Below are positions 38,578 to 47,074 of a DNA stretch of 64,000 bases, piece after piece. Under the pieces are notes generated by a model. The model was given only the letters and a program-made list of their open reading frames with translations. It had not been told where the DNA came from and did not search any database. Source of the DNA: Sphingobium chlorophenolicum (lineage in GTDB: Bacteria; Pseudomonadota; Alphaproteobacteria; Sphingomonadales; Sphingomonadaceae); NCBI RefSeq assembly GCF_000722875.1, contig NZ_JFHR01000022.1, positions 16,027 to 80,026 on the forward strand. Reading direction: 5' to 3'. Position 1 is the first letter of the stretch; each line of letters opens with the position of its first letter. The position numbers were made by a program, and so were the translations under genes.

Positions 38578-39437
38578 GACAGAGGCTCCGGAATGAGCCG
38601 GTCGAGGGCCAGGGTGGACACATAGGGCTGGAACCCGGCGGCGCGTTCCCGCGCATAGAGGCTGGCGACGGTGGCCCTGTCGCGCGGATCCCAATAATCG
38701 AGCGTGGCGAGACCCAGGCGGGGATTGATCCGTTTGGCGGCCAGCAGGTGGTCTGCTTGCCACTGCCAGTCCTCGACCGGGGTCATCTCGTAGCGGCCGT
38801 CGGTGAAATTCCAGCGGGAGGCCATGGCCTCGGCCAGGACCAGATCGATCTGCGGGGCGACCTGGGGCAGCAGCGCATAGCCCCGGTTCATCATGATCGC
38901 CATGGCCGGAAAACGTTTGCGGATGGCCTGCACCAGCCGGGCGGCTCCGGCGACCATGCCCTTGTTACGGTCGGCGTCCTGCCGTTCCAACGCCTCCGCA
39001 TTGTCGAGCGTGTCCATGAAGATGCCGTCATAGCCCTTGCGCGATATGGCAGGGATCAGGCGGTCGAGCACCAGCGCCGTCCAGGCCGGATCGCGCAGGT
39101 CGATCAGGCGCGACTGGGGCCAGTTCGGATTGGGCTGGCGCAGCGCGCCCGCCTTGTCCAGTTCGGTAACGAAGGGGCGGGCGGCGTTGACCTCTCCCAG
39201 GCTGATATAGCCGAGCAGGCGGCTGCCGGGGCCGCGAAGGGGTGCGAGGGGGCGGGGGAAATCGGGTTCCAGCACCAGGAGGTCGAAGCCGCGGGCTACG
39301 GCGGGATCGGTGGTTTCGCCATAGTCGACGCCCCAGGTGCCGGGGCGGCCGATTTCGGGCAGGGCGCGGGCGGACAGGCCGAAAACCATGAATGACATGG
39401 CGAATAGATCGCGGCGGCGGAAGGCGTTGAAGGTCAT
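38574..39437 (-). CDS. GH114 endo-alpha-1,4-polygalactosaminidase, PelA hydrolase half
   Basis: 287 residues: signal peptide (about 1-26, ending 'SARA'), then a TIM-barrel of the GH114 family. Family landmarks: 'WGVDYGE', 'LLGYISLGEVN', 'IFMDTLDNAEAL' (acidic residues on strand 4) and 'DLVLAEAMAS' (the general catalytic Glu). In P. aeruginosa this fold is the N-terminal domain of the 948-residue PelA, which also has a deacetylase; here it stands alone. It would cut alpha-1,4 galactosaminoglycan in the periplasm. The start at 39437 overlaps the pelG stop (ATGA). Confidence 0.88.
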   Translation of the reverse strand: MTFNAFRRRDLFAMSFMVFGLSARALPEIGRPGTWGVDYGETTDPAVARGFDLLVLEPDFPRPLAPLRGPGSRLLGYISLGEVNAARPFVTELDKAGALRQPNPNWPQSRLIDLRDPAWTALVLDRLIPAISRKGYDGIFMDTLDNAEALERQDADRNKGMVAGAARLVQAIRKRFPAMAIMMNRGYALLPQVAPQIDLVLAEAMASRWNFTDGRYEMTPVEDWQWQADHLLAAKRINPRLGLATLDYWDPRDRATVASLYARERAAGFQPYVSTLALDRLIPEPLS

Positions 39438-40843
39438 GGCCAGAACCTTGCCCAAAGTCCGTTGTTGCCGACCACGGCGGGGTTGTTGCCGACGAATAGG
39501 AGATAGGTGAGCCTGCCGGTGGCCTGCGCGACCAATCCTATCGCCAGCGAGGCGGCGGTGACCGCGCCCGCGAGATAGCCGAAGCCGAAGCTGGCGAAGC
39601 CGCTATCGCGAAGCAGGATCGTTCCTATCGCGCTGGCCAGCAGGAAGCTGCCCCAGACCGCCACGATCCGCCCGGCCAGGTCGTAATAGGACAGGATGAT
39701 GCTCATCTGGATCGCGACGAGGTGGAAGACGACGCCCACCGCCGTCAGGCGGAAGCCGAACATGCCGCGCGCGTTCATGTCCAGCAGGCGGATGATTTCC
39801 GGCGCGAGAACCCAGCAGAAACCGGCCAATATCGCCTGTTCGACCGTCAGCAGCCGCAGGTCGATCCTGATCGTCCTGGCGACATGACGCCGCGCCTTTT
39901 CGATGCGGCGGAGGTTGGCGGCGCCGGTGCAGTGGCCCATCAGCGCCGCGAAGGCCCGGTCGAAGCGGGTTTCCGTCGTGACCAGGATCAGCGTCAGGCC
40001 CGGTATCATGGTGAGCAGGCCGAGGAAGCTGGCCTGATCGTTGACCGGGTTGACGCGCAGCGCGCCCACGGCCTGGACGCTGCCCGGCGCCCACCAGAGC
40101 AGCCATTTGTCGATCCAGATGGCCAGCGCATTGGCCAGCCCCGCTGCGCCCAGCGCCAGCAGGCCGGGCGTCCGGCCGAACCAGTTGGCCCGCCATTCGG
40201 GGCTGTTGGGAAAATCGTCCCTGATGGCGGAGATCAGCAGGACCAGCGTCACCAGCAGCCCGGCGGCGATGGCGGCCAGCACCGCCGCGGGCGCGGACGG
40301 CCGGATGACCGCCAGCGCAAGTGCCGTCATGGCGATCCCCGCCAGATAGGCGAGGAAGATCGGCCGGTGCCGCCATGTCGCGTGCAGGAAGGGGCTGGCG
40401 ATCCAGATCTGGGCGAACAGCGTCAGGACCGCGGTCGCCAGCAGGAAGAGGCCGGGCCGCATTCCGCCGACGAAGCCGAACAGCAGGTTGCCCGCGATCA
40501 GCGACGCCAGCGTGGCCCAGACCAGCGCCGCCATCAATATGGAGGGGATGGCGTCGCGCCGCTCCAGATAGAAATGGTCGGACGCCACGCGGGTCGCGAT
40601 CATCGCCAGCGGCGCGGTGATGACCGTCGACACGCCGAAGGCGTAGACCAGGCTGGTCTGGACGACGGCATGGTCGTCGGGCGGCATCGTCGTGCGCGTC
40701 CAGCGCTGGAGCAGGAACATGGCGAAGGCCGTCATCAGCCAGGGACCGGAACTGACCACCGCCCCGTGGAAGGCGGCGTTGGCGATCCCGCCCAGCCCGT
40801 CCTGACGGGCGATGCGGTCCAGTCTGAAGCCGATTCCAGCCAT
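39434..40843 (-). CDS. pelG: Pel polysaccharide flippase-like protein PelG
   Basis: 469 residues, about twelve predicted membrane helices, of the MOP (Wzx/MATE-like) superfamily. The N-terminus 'MAGIGFRLDRI' and 'FHGAVVSSGPWLMT' are characteristic of PelG. It moves nascent Pel across the inner membrane with PelD, PelE and PelF. It follows the RTX deacetylase stop by 15 bases on the same strand and overlaps the GH114 gene. Confidence 0.92.
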   Translation of the reverse strand: MAGIGFRLDRIARQDGLGGIANAAFHGAVVSSGPWLMTAFAMFLLQRWTRTTMPPDDHAVVQTSLVYAFGVSTVITAPLAMIATRVASDHFYLERRDAIPSILMAALVWATLASLIAGNLLFGFVGGMRPGLFLLATAVLTLFAQIWIASPFLHATWRHRPIFLAYLAGIAMTALALAVIRPSAPAAVLAAIAAGLLVTLVLLISAIRDDFPNSPEWRANWFGRTPGLLALGAAGLANALAIWIDKWLLWWAPGSVQAVGALRVNPVNDQASFLGLLTMIPGLTLILVTTETRFDRAFAALMGHCTGAANLRRIEKARRHVARTIRIDLRLLTVEQAILAGFCWVLAPEIIRLLDMNARGMFGFRLTAVGVVFHLVAIQMSIILSYYDLAGRIVAVWGSFLLASAIGTILLRDSGFASFGFGYLAGAVTAASLAIGLVAQATGRLTYLLFVGNNPAVVGNNGLWARFWP

Positions 40844-40858
40844 TGGCCCACTCCGTCG

Positions 40859-43800
40859 TCAGAGCAGGAAGTCGGCGGCGGTCAGACTATGGACCCCGAT
40901 CAGCCGGATCGCCAATTCCGCCGTCGCCGGGTTGTTGTCCACATTCGCTTCGACGAAGCTGTCCGTGCCGTCGGTGTAGAAATGGAGCTGCCCCGCCCCG
41001 GAGAAGGCCGCATTGCCGATGAAGCTGAACGCCTGGTTCCCCGACAGCGCCGGAAGGGCGTCGATGGCGGACAGGTCGATCCGGTCCAGCCCGTCCTGGA
41101 AATCCATGATCCGGTCCATGACGAGCGGCGTGCTGTTACCCGTCGCGGCGTAGATGAACAGGTCGGCGTCCGCACCGCCGGTCAGCATGTCCGCGCCCGC
41201 GCCGCCGGTGATGCGGTCCGCCCCCGCCCCGCCGTCGATGCTGTCGTTGCCGCCGTTGCCGGTCAGGATATCCGCGCCGCCATTGCCGATCAGCGTGTCG
41301 TTGCCGCCCGCGCCCTTCAGCGTGTCTTCCTCCATGCCGCCGGTCAGGGTGGAACCGCCGCTGGCGGCGGTCAGCGATACGCCCTTCACATTGTTGACGA
41401 CGATGGTCAGATTCTGGAAATCCTGCGCGCCCAGGCTGTCCGTCGCCAGCACCTGCACCTGATAGCGGTTGTCCAGGTTGGAGTCGGCGGGCGTTTCAAA
41501 GTCCGGCGCCGCCTTGAAGGTCAGCACGCCGGTCTGGGCGTCGATGGCGAAGAGCGCGCCGTCGACGGCGGACCCCAGCGAATAGGTGACGGTCTGGCCG
41601 AGATTGACGTCCGTCGCCGTGACCTTCGTCACCGCCGCGACGTTTTCGGACATGCGGATGGTGGCAGACGCGCCGCCGCCGTTCGAAATGATGATCGGCG
41701 GGGCGTTGAGGATGGTGACGGTGACCGCGATGGCCTGTTCGTCATAGAGCGTCCCGTCCGAAGCCCGCACGACCACGTCATAGACATTATTCTGGCCCAT
41801 GTCGGTCGGCAGCAGGAAATTGGGCGTGTTCAGGAAATTGAGCTGGCCGGTCGACGCGTTGATCGTGAATTTGGCCGCATCGACGCCGCCGGAGATGGAA
41901 TAGACCAGCGTGGTGTTCACGTCCGGATCGATCGCCGTCACCTTCATGACCGGCCTGGTGCCGCTGGAAACGGAGATCGCCGCCGCATCGCCGCCGCCGC
42001 CGGACGTGATCACCGGCGCGGATTCATTCACATTGGTCACGGTGACGTTGAGGGCCTGTTCGTCGAACAGCGCGCCGTCCGACGCCCGGACGGTGAGGTT
42101 GTAGACATTATTGCCGTTCGCGTCGCCCGGCAGGTCGTAATTGGGCGGGCTGAGGAAGGAAAGCGCGCCGGTCGAGGGGTTGATGGCGAACAGGTCGCGA
42201 TCAGGCCCGCCGACGATGGAATAGACCAAAGTCGTTCCCGCATCCGGGTCCACGGCCGTCACGGTGGTGACGGCGGTCCCATTTTCCGGCACGGAAATGG
42301 CGGCCGACGCCCCGCCGCCGTTGGAGGTGATGGTCGGGGCTTCGTTCACATTGGTGACGGTGACCGCGATGGCCTGTTCATCGAACAGCGTGCCGTCCGA
42401 CGCGCGGACGATGACGTCATAGATATTGTTGGGGCCGTTATCGGTGGGCGCTTCGAAATTGGGCGCGGTCGCGAAGGCGAGAACGCCCGTCCCGCTGTTG
42501 ATCGTGAATTTCACGGCATCCGCGCCGCCGGAGATGGAATAGGTGATGACCGTCCCGATATCCGCGTCGGTGGCGGCGACGGTGGTGACCGCCGTGCCGT
42601 TTTCCGCGATGGAGAGGGACGCCGTCGCTCCCCCGCCGTTAGAGACGATCACGGGTGGGTCTTTATATTGCAGGGTGATGTTGTGCAGGCCGTAGGCGCC
42701 CAGCTCCAGCGTCACGATCTCCCCCACCTGGGTGAAGCCCTGCGCGCCCGTGATGACGATGCCGTCGGTGCCGGGATTGGCGATGTCGATGACGACCTTC
42801 CCCCCCCCCAGGACGGAGAAGGCGAGGTTGTGCCCGTCGCCCGTGACGCTCATCAACACGGCCCGCATCGGCAGGTCGGTGATGTGCGTCACGTCGTCCG
42901 CCGCCGCGCCCAGTTTGATCGTGAAGCTGCCCCCGCTCTGGGGAAGGAAGACGCTGTCGCTGTCATAGGCGTACCAGCCGGTCACATTCTGGATGACCAT
43001 CGTGCCCTGGCGGTCGACGTCCAGCGACAGGTTGCCGACATTGGCCCCGCTGACATTGGTGGTGATGCTGTTGCCCGCCACGGTCGTGGTGATGATGGCG
43101 TTCTTCACCGCCGTCATGCGCGCCGCCAGATCGTCCAGCGTGACGAATTCCATGTTGGCCGCCACCGCATGCTGAATCCAGCTTGTGAACAGCGAAATAT
43201 CATAGGGGCTGTCCGTGGTCGGGCTGCCCGAAAGGAAATCCGCCGCGCCATAGTCGTGCCACGGCCAGACGATGACGGGCGTCCCCGCATTGGCGACCAG
43301 CTTGTCGAATTCGCCGATCCAGAGCGCGGTCGCTTCGGCCACGGTCTTCTTCTGAAATTCGATGAAGGTGTAGTCGAAGGAGGTGTTGGGCGCGAAATAG
43401 ATCTTGGTCTGGTCGGCGGGCGTCAGATAGCCGAAGGCGTTGGGATAGCCCGCCCCCTGCGCCGCATAGCCGCCGGTCAGATAATCCGAGACATATTTCA
43501 TGATCTCCTGCGAGGTCGGCAGCAGTTCGGCCGCGCCGGGCACGGCGGCGCCGGTGATCTGGAACGGCTGGTTGAGATAGGCGCTGATCTGCTGGTTGAG
43601 GATCGTAATGCTGTTCTGGAATTCGGTCTGGATCTGCGCGGCGCTGAGCAGATTGGTGTTGTCCGGGTGCGTCAGGCTGTGCGTGCCCAGTTCGTTGCCG
43701 AGGTCGAGCAGCGCCTTGTAATAGGGCAGCGATACCGCCCAGTCGGTGCCGGTGTCGTTCGCGCCGTTGCCGACATTCAGGTAGAAGCTGCCGACGAAAT

Positions 43801-45154
43801 TATAGTCCGCCTTCCACTGGGTCAGGATGGGCAAAAGCTTGTCGTAGATGCCGGGCGTGCTGCCGGGAGGATTGACGTCCTCCAGCTCCTGGCTCTGGTC
43901 CATGTCGACGCGGGCGGCGACGATGCCGGACTCGCGGGACAGGTGCAGACCGACCGACAGGCCGGTGCCGTTGGCCGCGTAGCTGATCGCCTGTTGCAGC
44001 ATGTTGGCGTCGGCCATGACGCCTTCGCTGGAGAAGAGGACGTTGCGCGCCGCGCCGGTCTGGGTCGCGAGCGCGGCGGCATAGGTCGATCCGCCGTTGA
44101 TGGTTTCGGTCGCGATCTGGTGCCCTGTGCCGCTGACGCTGGCGAAGGCGTTCCAGCCGACGCCGGTATAGCTGTTCACCTGTTCCCCATTGGCATAATG
44201 GCCGAGGACGAGGCCGTTCGCGTCCGTTGCGGTCACCACCACATTGCCGGTGCCGCCCGTGACGCGGGTGGCGTCGAACAGCAGCTTCATCTGGGCATAG
44301 GGATCGCCCGGCAGCGGATCGCCGCCGATCGCGCCGCCCTGAACATGGGGCTGGTTCGTCATGAACTCGCCCGCCGTGATCAGGCCGATGCCCAGTTGCT
44401 TGCTGGCCATTTCCAGCGTGTGGGTGATCGCCTCCACCTTGTCGACCGGCACGTTGCGGAAGGAGGGGAAGACCAGCGCGTCGTAGTGGGACAGCTTGTT
44501 GAGGTCGGTAAGGTCGGCCTCCGTCAATATGTCGAAGGGGATGCCCGCCTGGATCGCCTGCGCCTGGACCGACATGAAAAGCTGCGAATAGGCGGTCGGG
44601 CTGAAATAGGCGTCGGCGGTCGTCTGCGAAAAGACGATGCCGATCCGCATGTCCGGGGCCTGGGTCGCGCTCGTCTGGTTGAAGACGGTGAACGGGGCGG
44701 ACTGATAGTTGGAGGGCATGAAGCTGTTCGACAGGTTGTTGATGTCGTAATAGCTGTACATCGCCGCCGGATTGCCCACCGCGGCGGTCGGCAGGCGGAA
44801 TTCGACCGTGGTGCGGTCCGCCGACCAGGCCGCCTGCAGGCCGCCGAGCACCAGCGTTTCGCCCGCCCCGCCGCTATAGAGGTTTACTGATCCGTCCGCC
44901 GCGAAATTGACATTATATTCCGCGCCGCCCGCGAAGCCGAATATCTGGTAGCCGGTGGACGTCTTGCCGTCCGTGTTCAGCCAGATGGTGGTGTCCGCGC
45001 CTATGGCGACGGGCGCGGTCAGGGCGAAGACGAAGGCGTCATTGTCGAGGGTCGCGTAGACCTGATAACCCGGCGCGCTGTTGTCGTCGATCCGGTCGGT
45101 CGCAAGCCAGTCATCCAGAGAGCCGTCGATATTGACGCTGTGGCCATAGGTCAT
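40859..45154 (-). CDS. giant RTX/cadherin protein with PelA-like deacetylase core, predicted type I secretion substrate
   Basis: 1431 residues, no signal peptide. Order: carbohydrate-binding/DOMON-like domain ('IDGSLDDWLATDRID', about 7-160); Rossmann-like domain (about 168-400); polysaccharide-deacetylase domain (about 403-690) with R-V-D-M-D (415-419), T-H-S-L-T-H (491-496, two metal-type His) and 'WPWHDYG' (630-636); a beta domain (about 690-830); four cadherin-like repeats (833-1255); RTX glycine/aspartate nonapeptides (about 1268-1330); and a C-terminal 'DRIMDFQDGLDRIDLS' segment typical of uncleaved type I secretion signals. Rossmann-deacetylase-beta is the order of PelA without its hydrolase. 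First gene of the pel-like operon; GGGGG sits 7 bases before the ATG. Deacetylase activity is inferred. Confidence 0.87.
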   Translation of the reverse strand: MTYGHSVNIDGSLDDWLATDRIDDNSAPGYQVYATLDNDAFVFALTAPVAIGADTTIWLNTDGKTSTGYQIFGFAGGAEYNVNFAADGSVNLYSGGAGETLVLGGLQAAWSADRTTVEFRLPTAAVGNPAAMYSYYDINNLSNSFMPSNYQSAPFTVFNQTSATQAPDMRIGIVFSQTTADAYFSPTAYSQLFMSVQAQAIQAGIPFDILTEADLTDLNKLSHYDALVFPSFRNVPVDKVEAITHTLEMASKQLGIGLITAGEFMTNQPHVQGGAIGGDPLPGDPYAQMKLLFDATRVTGGTGNVVVTATDANGLVLGHYANGEQVNSYTGVGWNAFASVSGTGHQIATETINGGSTYAAALATQTGAARNVLFSSEGVMADANMLQQAISYAANGTGLSVGLHLSRESGIVAARVDMDQSQELEDVNPPGSTPGIYDKLLPILTQWKADYNFVGSFYLNVGNGANDTGTDWAVSLPYYKALLDLGNELGTHSLTHPDNTNLLSAAQIQTEFQNSITILNQQISAYLNQPFQITGAAVPGAAELLPTSQEIMKYVSDYLTGGYAAQGAGYPNAFGYLTPADQTKIYFAPNTSFDYTFIEFQKKTVAEATALWIGEFDKLVANAGTPVIVWPWHDYGAADFLSGSPTTDSPYDISLFTSWIQHAVAANMEFVTLDDLAARMTAVKNAIITTTVAGNSITTNVSGANVGNLSLDVDRQGTMVIQNVTGWYAYDSDSVFLPQSGGSFTIKLGAAADDVTHITDLPMRAVLMSVTGDGHNLAFSVLGGGKVVIDIANPGTDGIVITGAQGFTQVGEIVTLELGAYGLHNITLQYKDPPVIVSNGGGATASLSIAENGTAVTTVAATDADIGTVITYSISGGADAVKFTINSGTGVLAFATAPNFEAPTDNGPNNIYDVIVRASDGTLFDEQAIAVTVTNVNEAPTITSNGGGASAAISVPENGTAVTTVTAVDPDAGTTLVYSIVGGPDRDLFAINPSTGALSFLSPPNYDLPGDANGNNVYNLTVRASDGALFDEQALNVTVTNVNESAPVITSGGGGDAAAISVSSGTRPVMKVTAIDPDVNTTLVYSISGGVDAAKFTINASTGQLNFLNTPNFLLPTDMGQNNVYDVVVRASDGTLYDEQAIAVTVTILNAPPIIISNGGGASATIRMSENVAAVTKVTATDVNLGQTVTYSLGSAVDGALFAIDAQTGVLTFKAAPDFETPADSNLDNRYQVQVLATDSLGAQDFQNLTIVVNNVKGVSLTAASGGSTLTGGMEEDTLKGAGGNDTLIGNGGADILTGNGGNDSIDGGAGADRITGGAGADMLTGGADADLFIYAATGNSTPLVMDRIMDFQDGLDRIDLSAIDALPALSGNQAFSFIGNAAFSGAGQLHFYTDGTDSFVEANVDNNPATAELAIRLIGVHSLTAADFLL
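41165..41353 (-). repeat. RTX calcium-binding nonapeptide array
   Basis: About seven GGxGxDxUx-type units encoded at residues 1268-1330 of the RTX deacetylase (for example 'GAGGNDTLIGNGGADILTG'). They bind calcium after export and fold the passenger outside the cell. Confidence 0.9.
41390..42660 (-). repeat. four tandem cadherin-like repeats in the RTX protein
   Basis: Units of about 105 residues at 833-935, 936-1042, 1045-1150 and 1151-1255. Each has the 'SNGGGA...ENGTAVT-x-VTA-x-DxD' opening, 'YSI-GG-D...F-I---TG-L-F---PNFE-P-D' and 'Y-V-VRASDG-L-DEQA--VTVTNVNE'. The first two are the closest to each other; the fourth is the most diverged. The repetition suggests expansion by unequal recombination. 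Confidence 0.88.
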
Positions 45155-45717
45155 CGCAAACCCCCAAATTTATGGATTTGAAGATCATGTCCTAAGTTTG
45201 CGACCGAATATCTTTTGGTTTTTCCATTAAAATCGCACGCACATGCACATGGGATAATGGAAGTCAGCGCTCCATGGCAGCATCCGCAGACAAGACGGTG
45301 CCGTTCTGGGTCATCCCAGCCATTATCCGCGCCAATGAGGCTGTATCAGGGTATAAGCTTTACTTAGCTCAAAATGCCCTTGCGGTCTGGAATAGTGGTA
45401 AACCGCATATGGCTACAGTCACACCGCGCATTGTAATGGGGCGACTCGGTTTTAAGAAGTTTTTACCCATGGTTAATGTGCGGTTAGGCATGTTCCAATG
45501 TCAACTTCAATGAATGGATATCCACAAAAAAATTCCTGAAAACGGTCAAATACACAATCAATTAAGTATAGATTCCTATTCATTATAGCAGAGGACTTAT
45601 ATCCATCGCCATATGACGGGCTGGATTGCTTTGGCTTATAAGGGCGGCAGCTTCGACCGCCAGTCCCGCCGGGGGCCGTTTCGCTGATTCAGGATCGATG
45701 TTCCGGAAGAAGGGACG
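45155..45717. other. AT-rich divergent regulatory region of the pel-like operon
   Basis: 563 bases without a convincing gene, clearly richer in A and T than the rest of the window, between the RTX gene (minus) and the GH114 lipoprotein gene (plus). It must hold both divergent promoters and any regulator sites. I see no clean sigma-70, sigma-54 or c-di-GMP-effector site; a TATAG/CATTATAG stretch near 45568-45590 could be a -10 for the plus strand. A 79-codon open frame (45274-45513) has no ribosome site and atypical composition, so I do not call it. Confidence 0.6.
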
Positions 45718-46641
45718 ATGATTGTGCATCTGGCGCGCAAAAAGCTTTCGCAAATCAGTGCACTGGTCTTGGTGACGCTGATGCTGGCCGCGTGCGGCGG
45801 CGGGGGCGGGAATAACGGTTCGCAGGCTCCGACTCCGGCGCCTTCGCCCGCTCCTTCGCCTTCTCCTCCCCCGTCGCCCAGCCCGTCTCCTTCCCCGTCA
45901 CCGACGCCGCTTTCCAGTTGGGACTGGATATTGCAGAGTCAGGGATTGCCGGTGACGCCGCCTGCCGTCGGCTATCTGGACATGGACGGTTTCGACACGG
46001 GGGCGGCCTATGTGGCGCTGGCGGAGTCGCGGGGGAGCCGGACCATATGCTATCTCGACATTGGGTCGGCGGAGAGCAATCGGCCGGATTATTCCCGCCT
46101 TTCGGCCATTTCAGGGCTGTTGGGCAACAGCTATCCGGGCTTTGCGGGGGAGCGCTATATCGACATTCGGCGCTATCCCGAATTCATCCAGATCATGGAC
46201 GACCGGCTGCGCATGTGCCGGGACAAGGGGTTCGACTATGTCGAATTCGACGTCATGGACGCCTTTGAGGATGGCGCGGCGACGACCGGGTTCAACCTGA
46301 CAGAGCAGGATATGATCGCCTATGTGACCGCACTGTCCAGCCGGGCGCGGGGTTATGGGCTGAAGCCGGTGCAGAAGAACGCCAGTGGGTCATCGCCAAA
46401 GCTGGTTTCGCTGTTCGACGCGGTGCTGTTCGAAGGGTGCGTGCTGGGGAATTTCTGCGGCGACGATGCGCCCTATGTCGCGGCGGGGAAACTGGCGTTC
46501 AATGCGGAATATCCGGAGGAATGGCCCGCCGGAAGCTTCGATCGGGCGCGGACTTGCAGCGTGTCGACGAATGCGAGGATTTCCACGATCATCACCGTCG
46601 TGGACCTGGATCGGCCGGCGCCGGACCGGTGCGCGCCCTGA
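45718..46641 (+). CDS. GH114 endo-alpha-1,4-polygalactosaminidase lipoprotein
   Basis: 307 residues. Lipoprotein signal with lipobox L-A-A-C (Cys about 24), a poly-Gly then Pro/Ser-rich stalk (about 25-66), then a GH114 TIM-barrel starting 'SSWDWILQSQGLPV'. Motifs: 'ICYLDIGSAESNRPD', 'GERYIDIRRYPEF', 'YVEFDVMDAF' and 'VLFEGCVLGNFCGDD', where the conserved Asp/Glu of the family lie. It would cut galactosaminoglycan (Pel-type polymer) from the cell surface or periplasm. AAGAAGGGA precedes the ATG. It diverges from the Pel-like operon and is more similar in style to free polygalactosaminidases than to the operon's PelA-like GH114, so the two are not recent duplicates. Confidence 0.87.
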   Translation: MIVHLARKKLSQISALVLVTLMLAACGGGGGNNGSQAPTPAPSPAPSPSPPPSPSPSPSPSPTPLSSWDWILQSQGLPVTPPAVGYLDMDGFDTGAAYVALAESRGSRTICYLDIGSAESNRPDYSRLSAISGLLGNSYPGFAGERYIDIRRYPEFIQIMDDRLRMCRDKGFDYVEFDVMDAFEDGAATTGFNLTEQDMIAYVTALSSRARGYGLKPVQKNASGSSPKLVSLFDAVLFEGCVLGNFCGDDAPYVAAGKLAFNAEYPEEWPAGSFDRARTCSVSTNARISTIITVVDLDRPAPDRCAP

Positions 46642-46666
46642 GGCGGATTTCAGCGATTTTGGGGAA

Positions 46667-46743
46667 TGGCGCACCCGGAACGATTCGAACGTCCGACCCT
46701 CAGATTCGTAGTCTGATGCTCTATCCAGCTGAGCTACGGGTGC
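46667..46743 (-). tRNA. tRNA-Arg (anticodon ACG), copy 1
   Basis: 77 bases read on the minus strand, from GCACCCGTAGCTCAGC to CCGGGTGC-G-CCA. Seven-base acceptor stem GCACCCG/CGGGTGC, D-arm with AGCTCAGC-TGGATAGAGC, anticodon loop CTACGAA (anticodon ACG, read as ICG), T-arm GTTCGAATC, and an encoded CCA. It reads arginine CGU/CGC/CGA codons. Confidence 0.96.
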
Positions 46744-46866
46744 GTTGTGGAGGGGCAGATAGAAGGGGCAGAGCGGTCTGGCAAGCCCCTAACTTCGCAG
46801 GTCGGAATTTAAATCGGCATGCGGCTGCACGGGCGGATGGAGCGTTCGATTTTGCTGATGGGGAAA

Positions 46867-46943
46867 TGGCGCACCCGGAACGATTCGAACGTCCGACCCT
46901 CAGATTCGTAGTCTGATGCTCTATCCAGCTGAGCTACGGGTGC
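46867..46943 (-). tRNA. tRNA-Arg (anticodon ACG), copy 2
   Basis: Identical 77-base sequence to the copy 200 bases away, including the encoded CCA. The upstream flanks of both (CGCAAC-type start, TTCTATCTGC) and the downstream CCATTTCCC/CCATTCCCC are similar as well, so this is a tandem duplication of gene plus flanks. Confidence 0.96.
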
Positions 46944-47074
46944 GTTGGAGTGGCGCAGATAGAAGCGCGCCCGCCTTTGGGCAAGCCCCTTTTTGCAGTT
47001 TTTTGAGAAGGGGTTCGAATCCGCAACCTTTGTCCCTGTCCGCTCGTTCGGGGGACATAGGAAAGGATGCTGCA

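Noticed and set aside
39722..44890. 1722-codon open frame on the plus strand opposite pelG and the RTX gene
   Set aside because: It is antisense to well-supported genes, its composition (Arg/Gln/Asp-rich, no domain) is what GC-rich antisense frames look like, and the true genes have clear families.
45274..45513. 79-codon open frame in the divergent pel control region
   Set aside because: No ribosome site, AT-rich codon use unlike the genome, no recognisable features.
46437..46916. 159-codon frame downstream of the GH114 lipoprotein
   Set aside because: It runs through a tRNA gene and overlaps the lipoprotein gene; no ribosome site.
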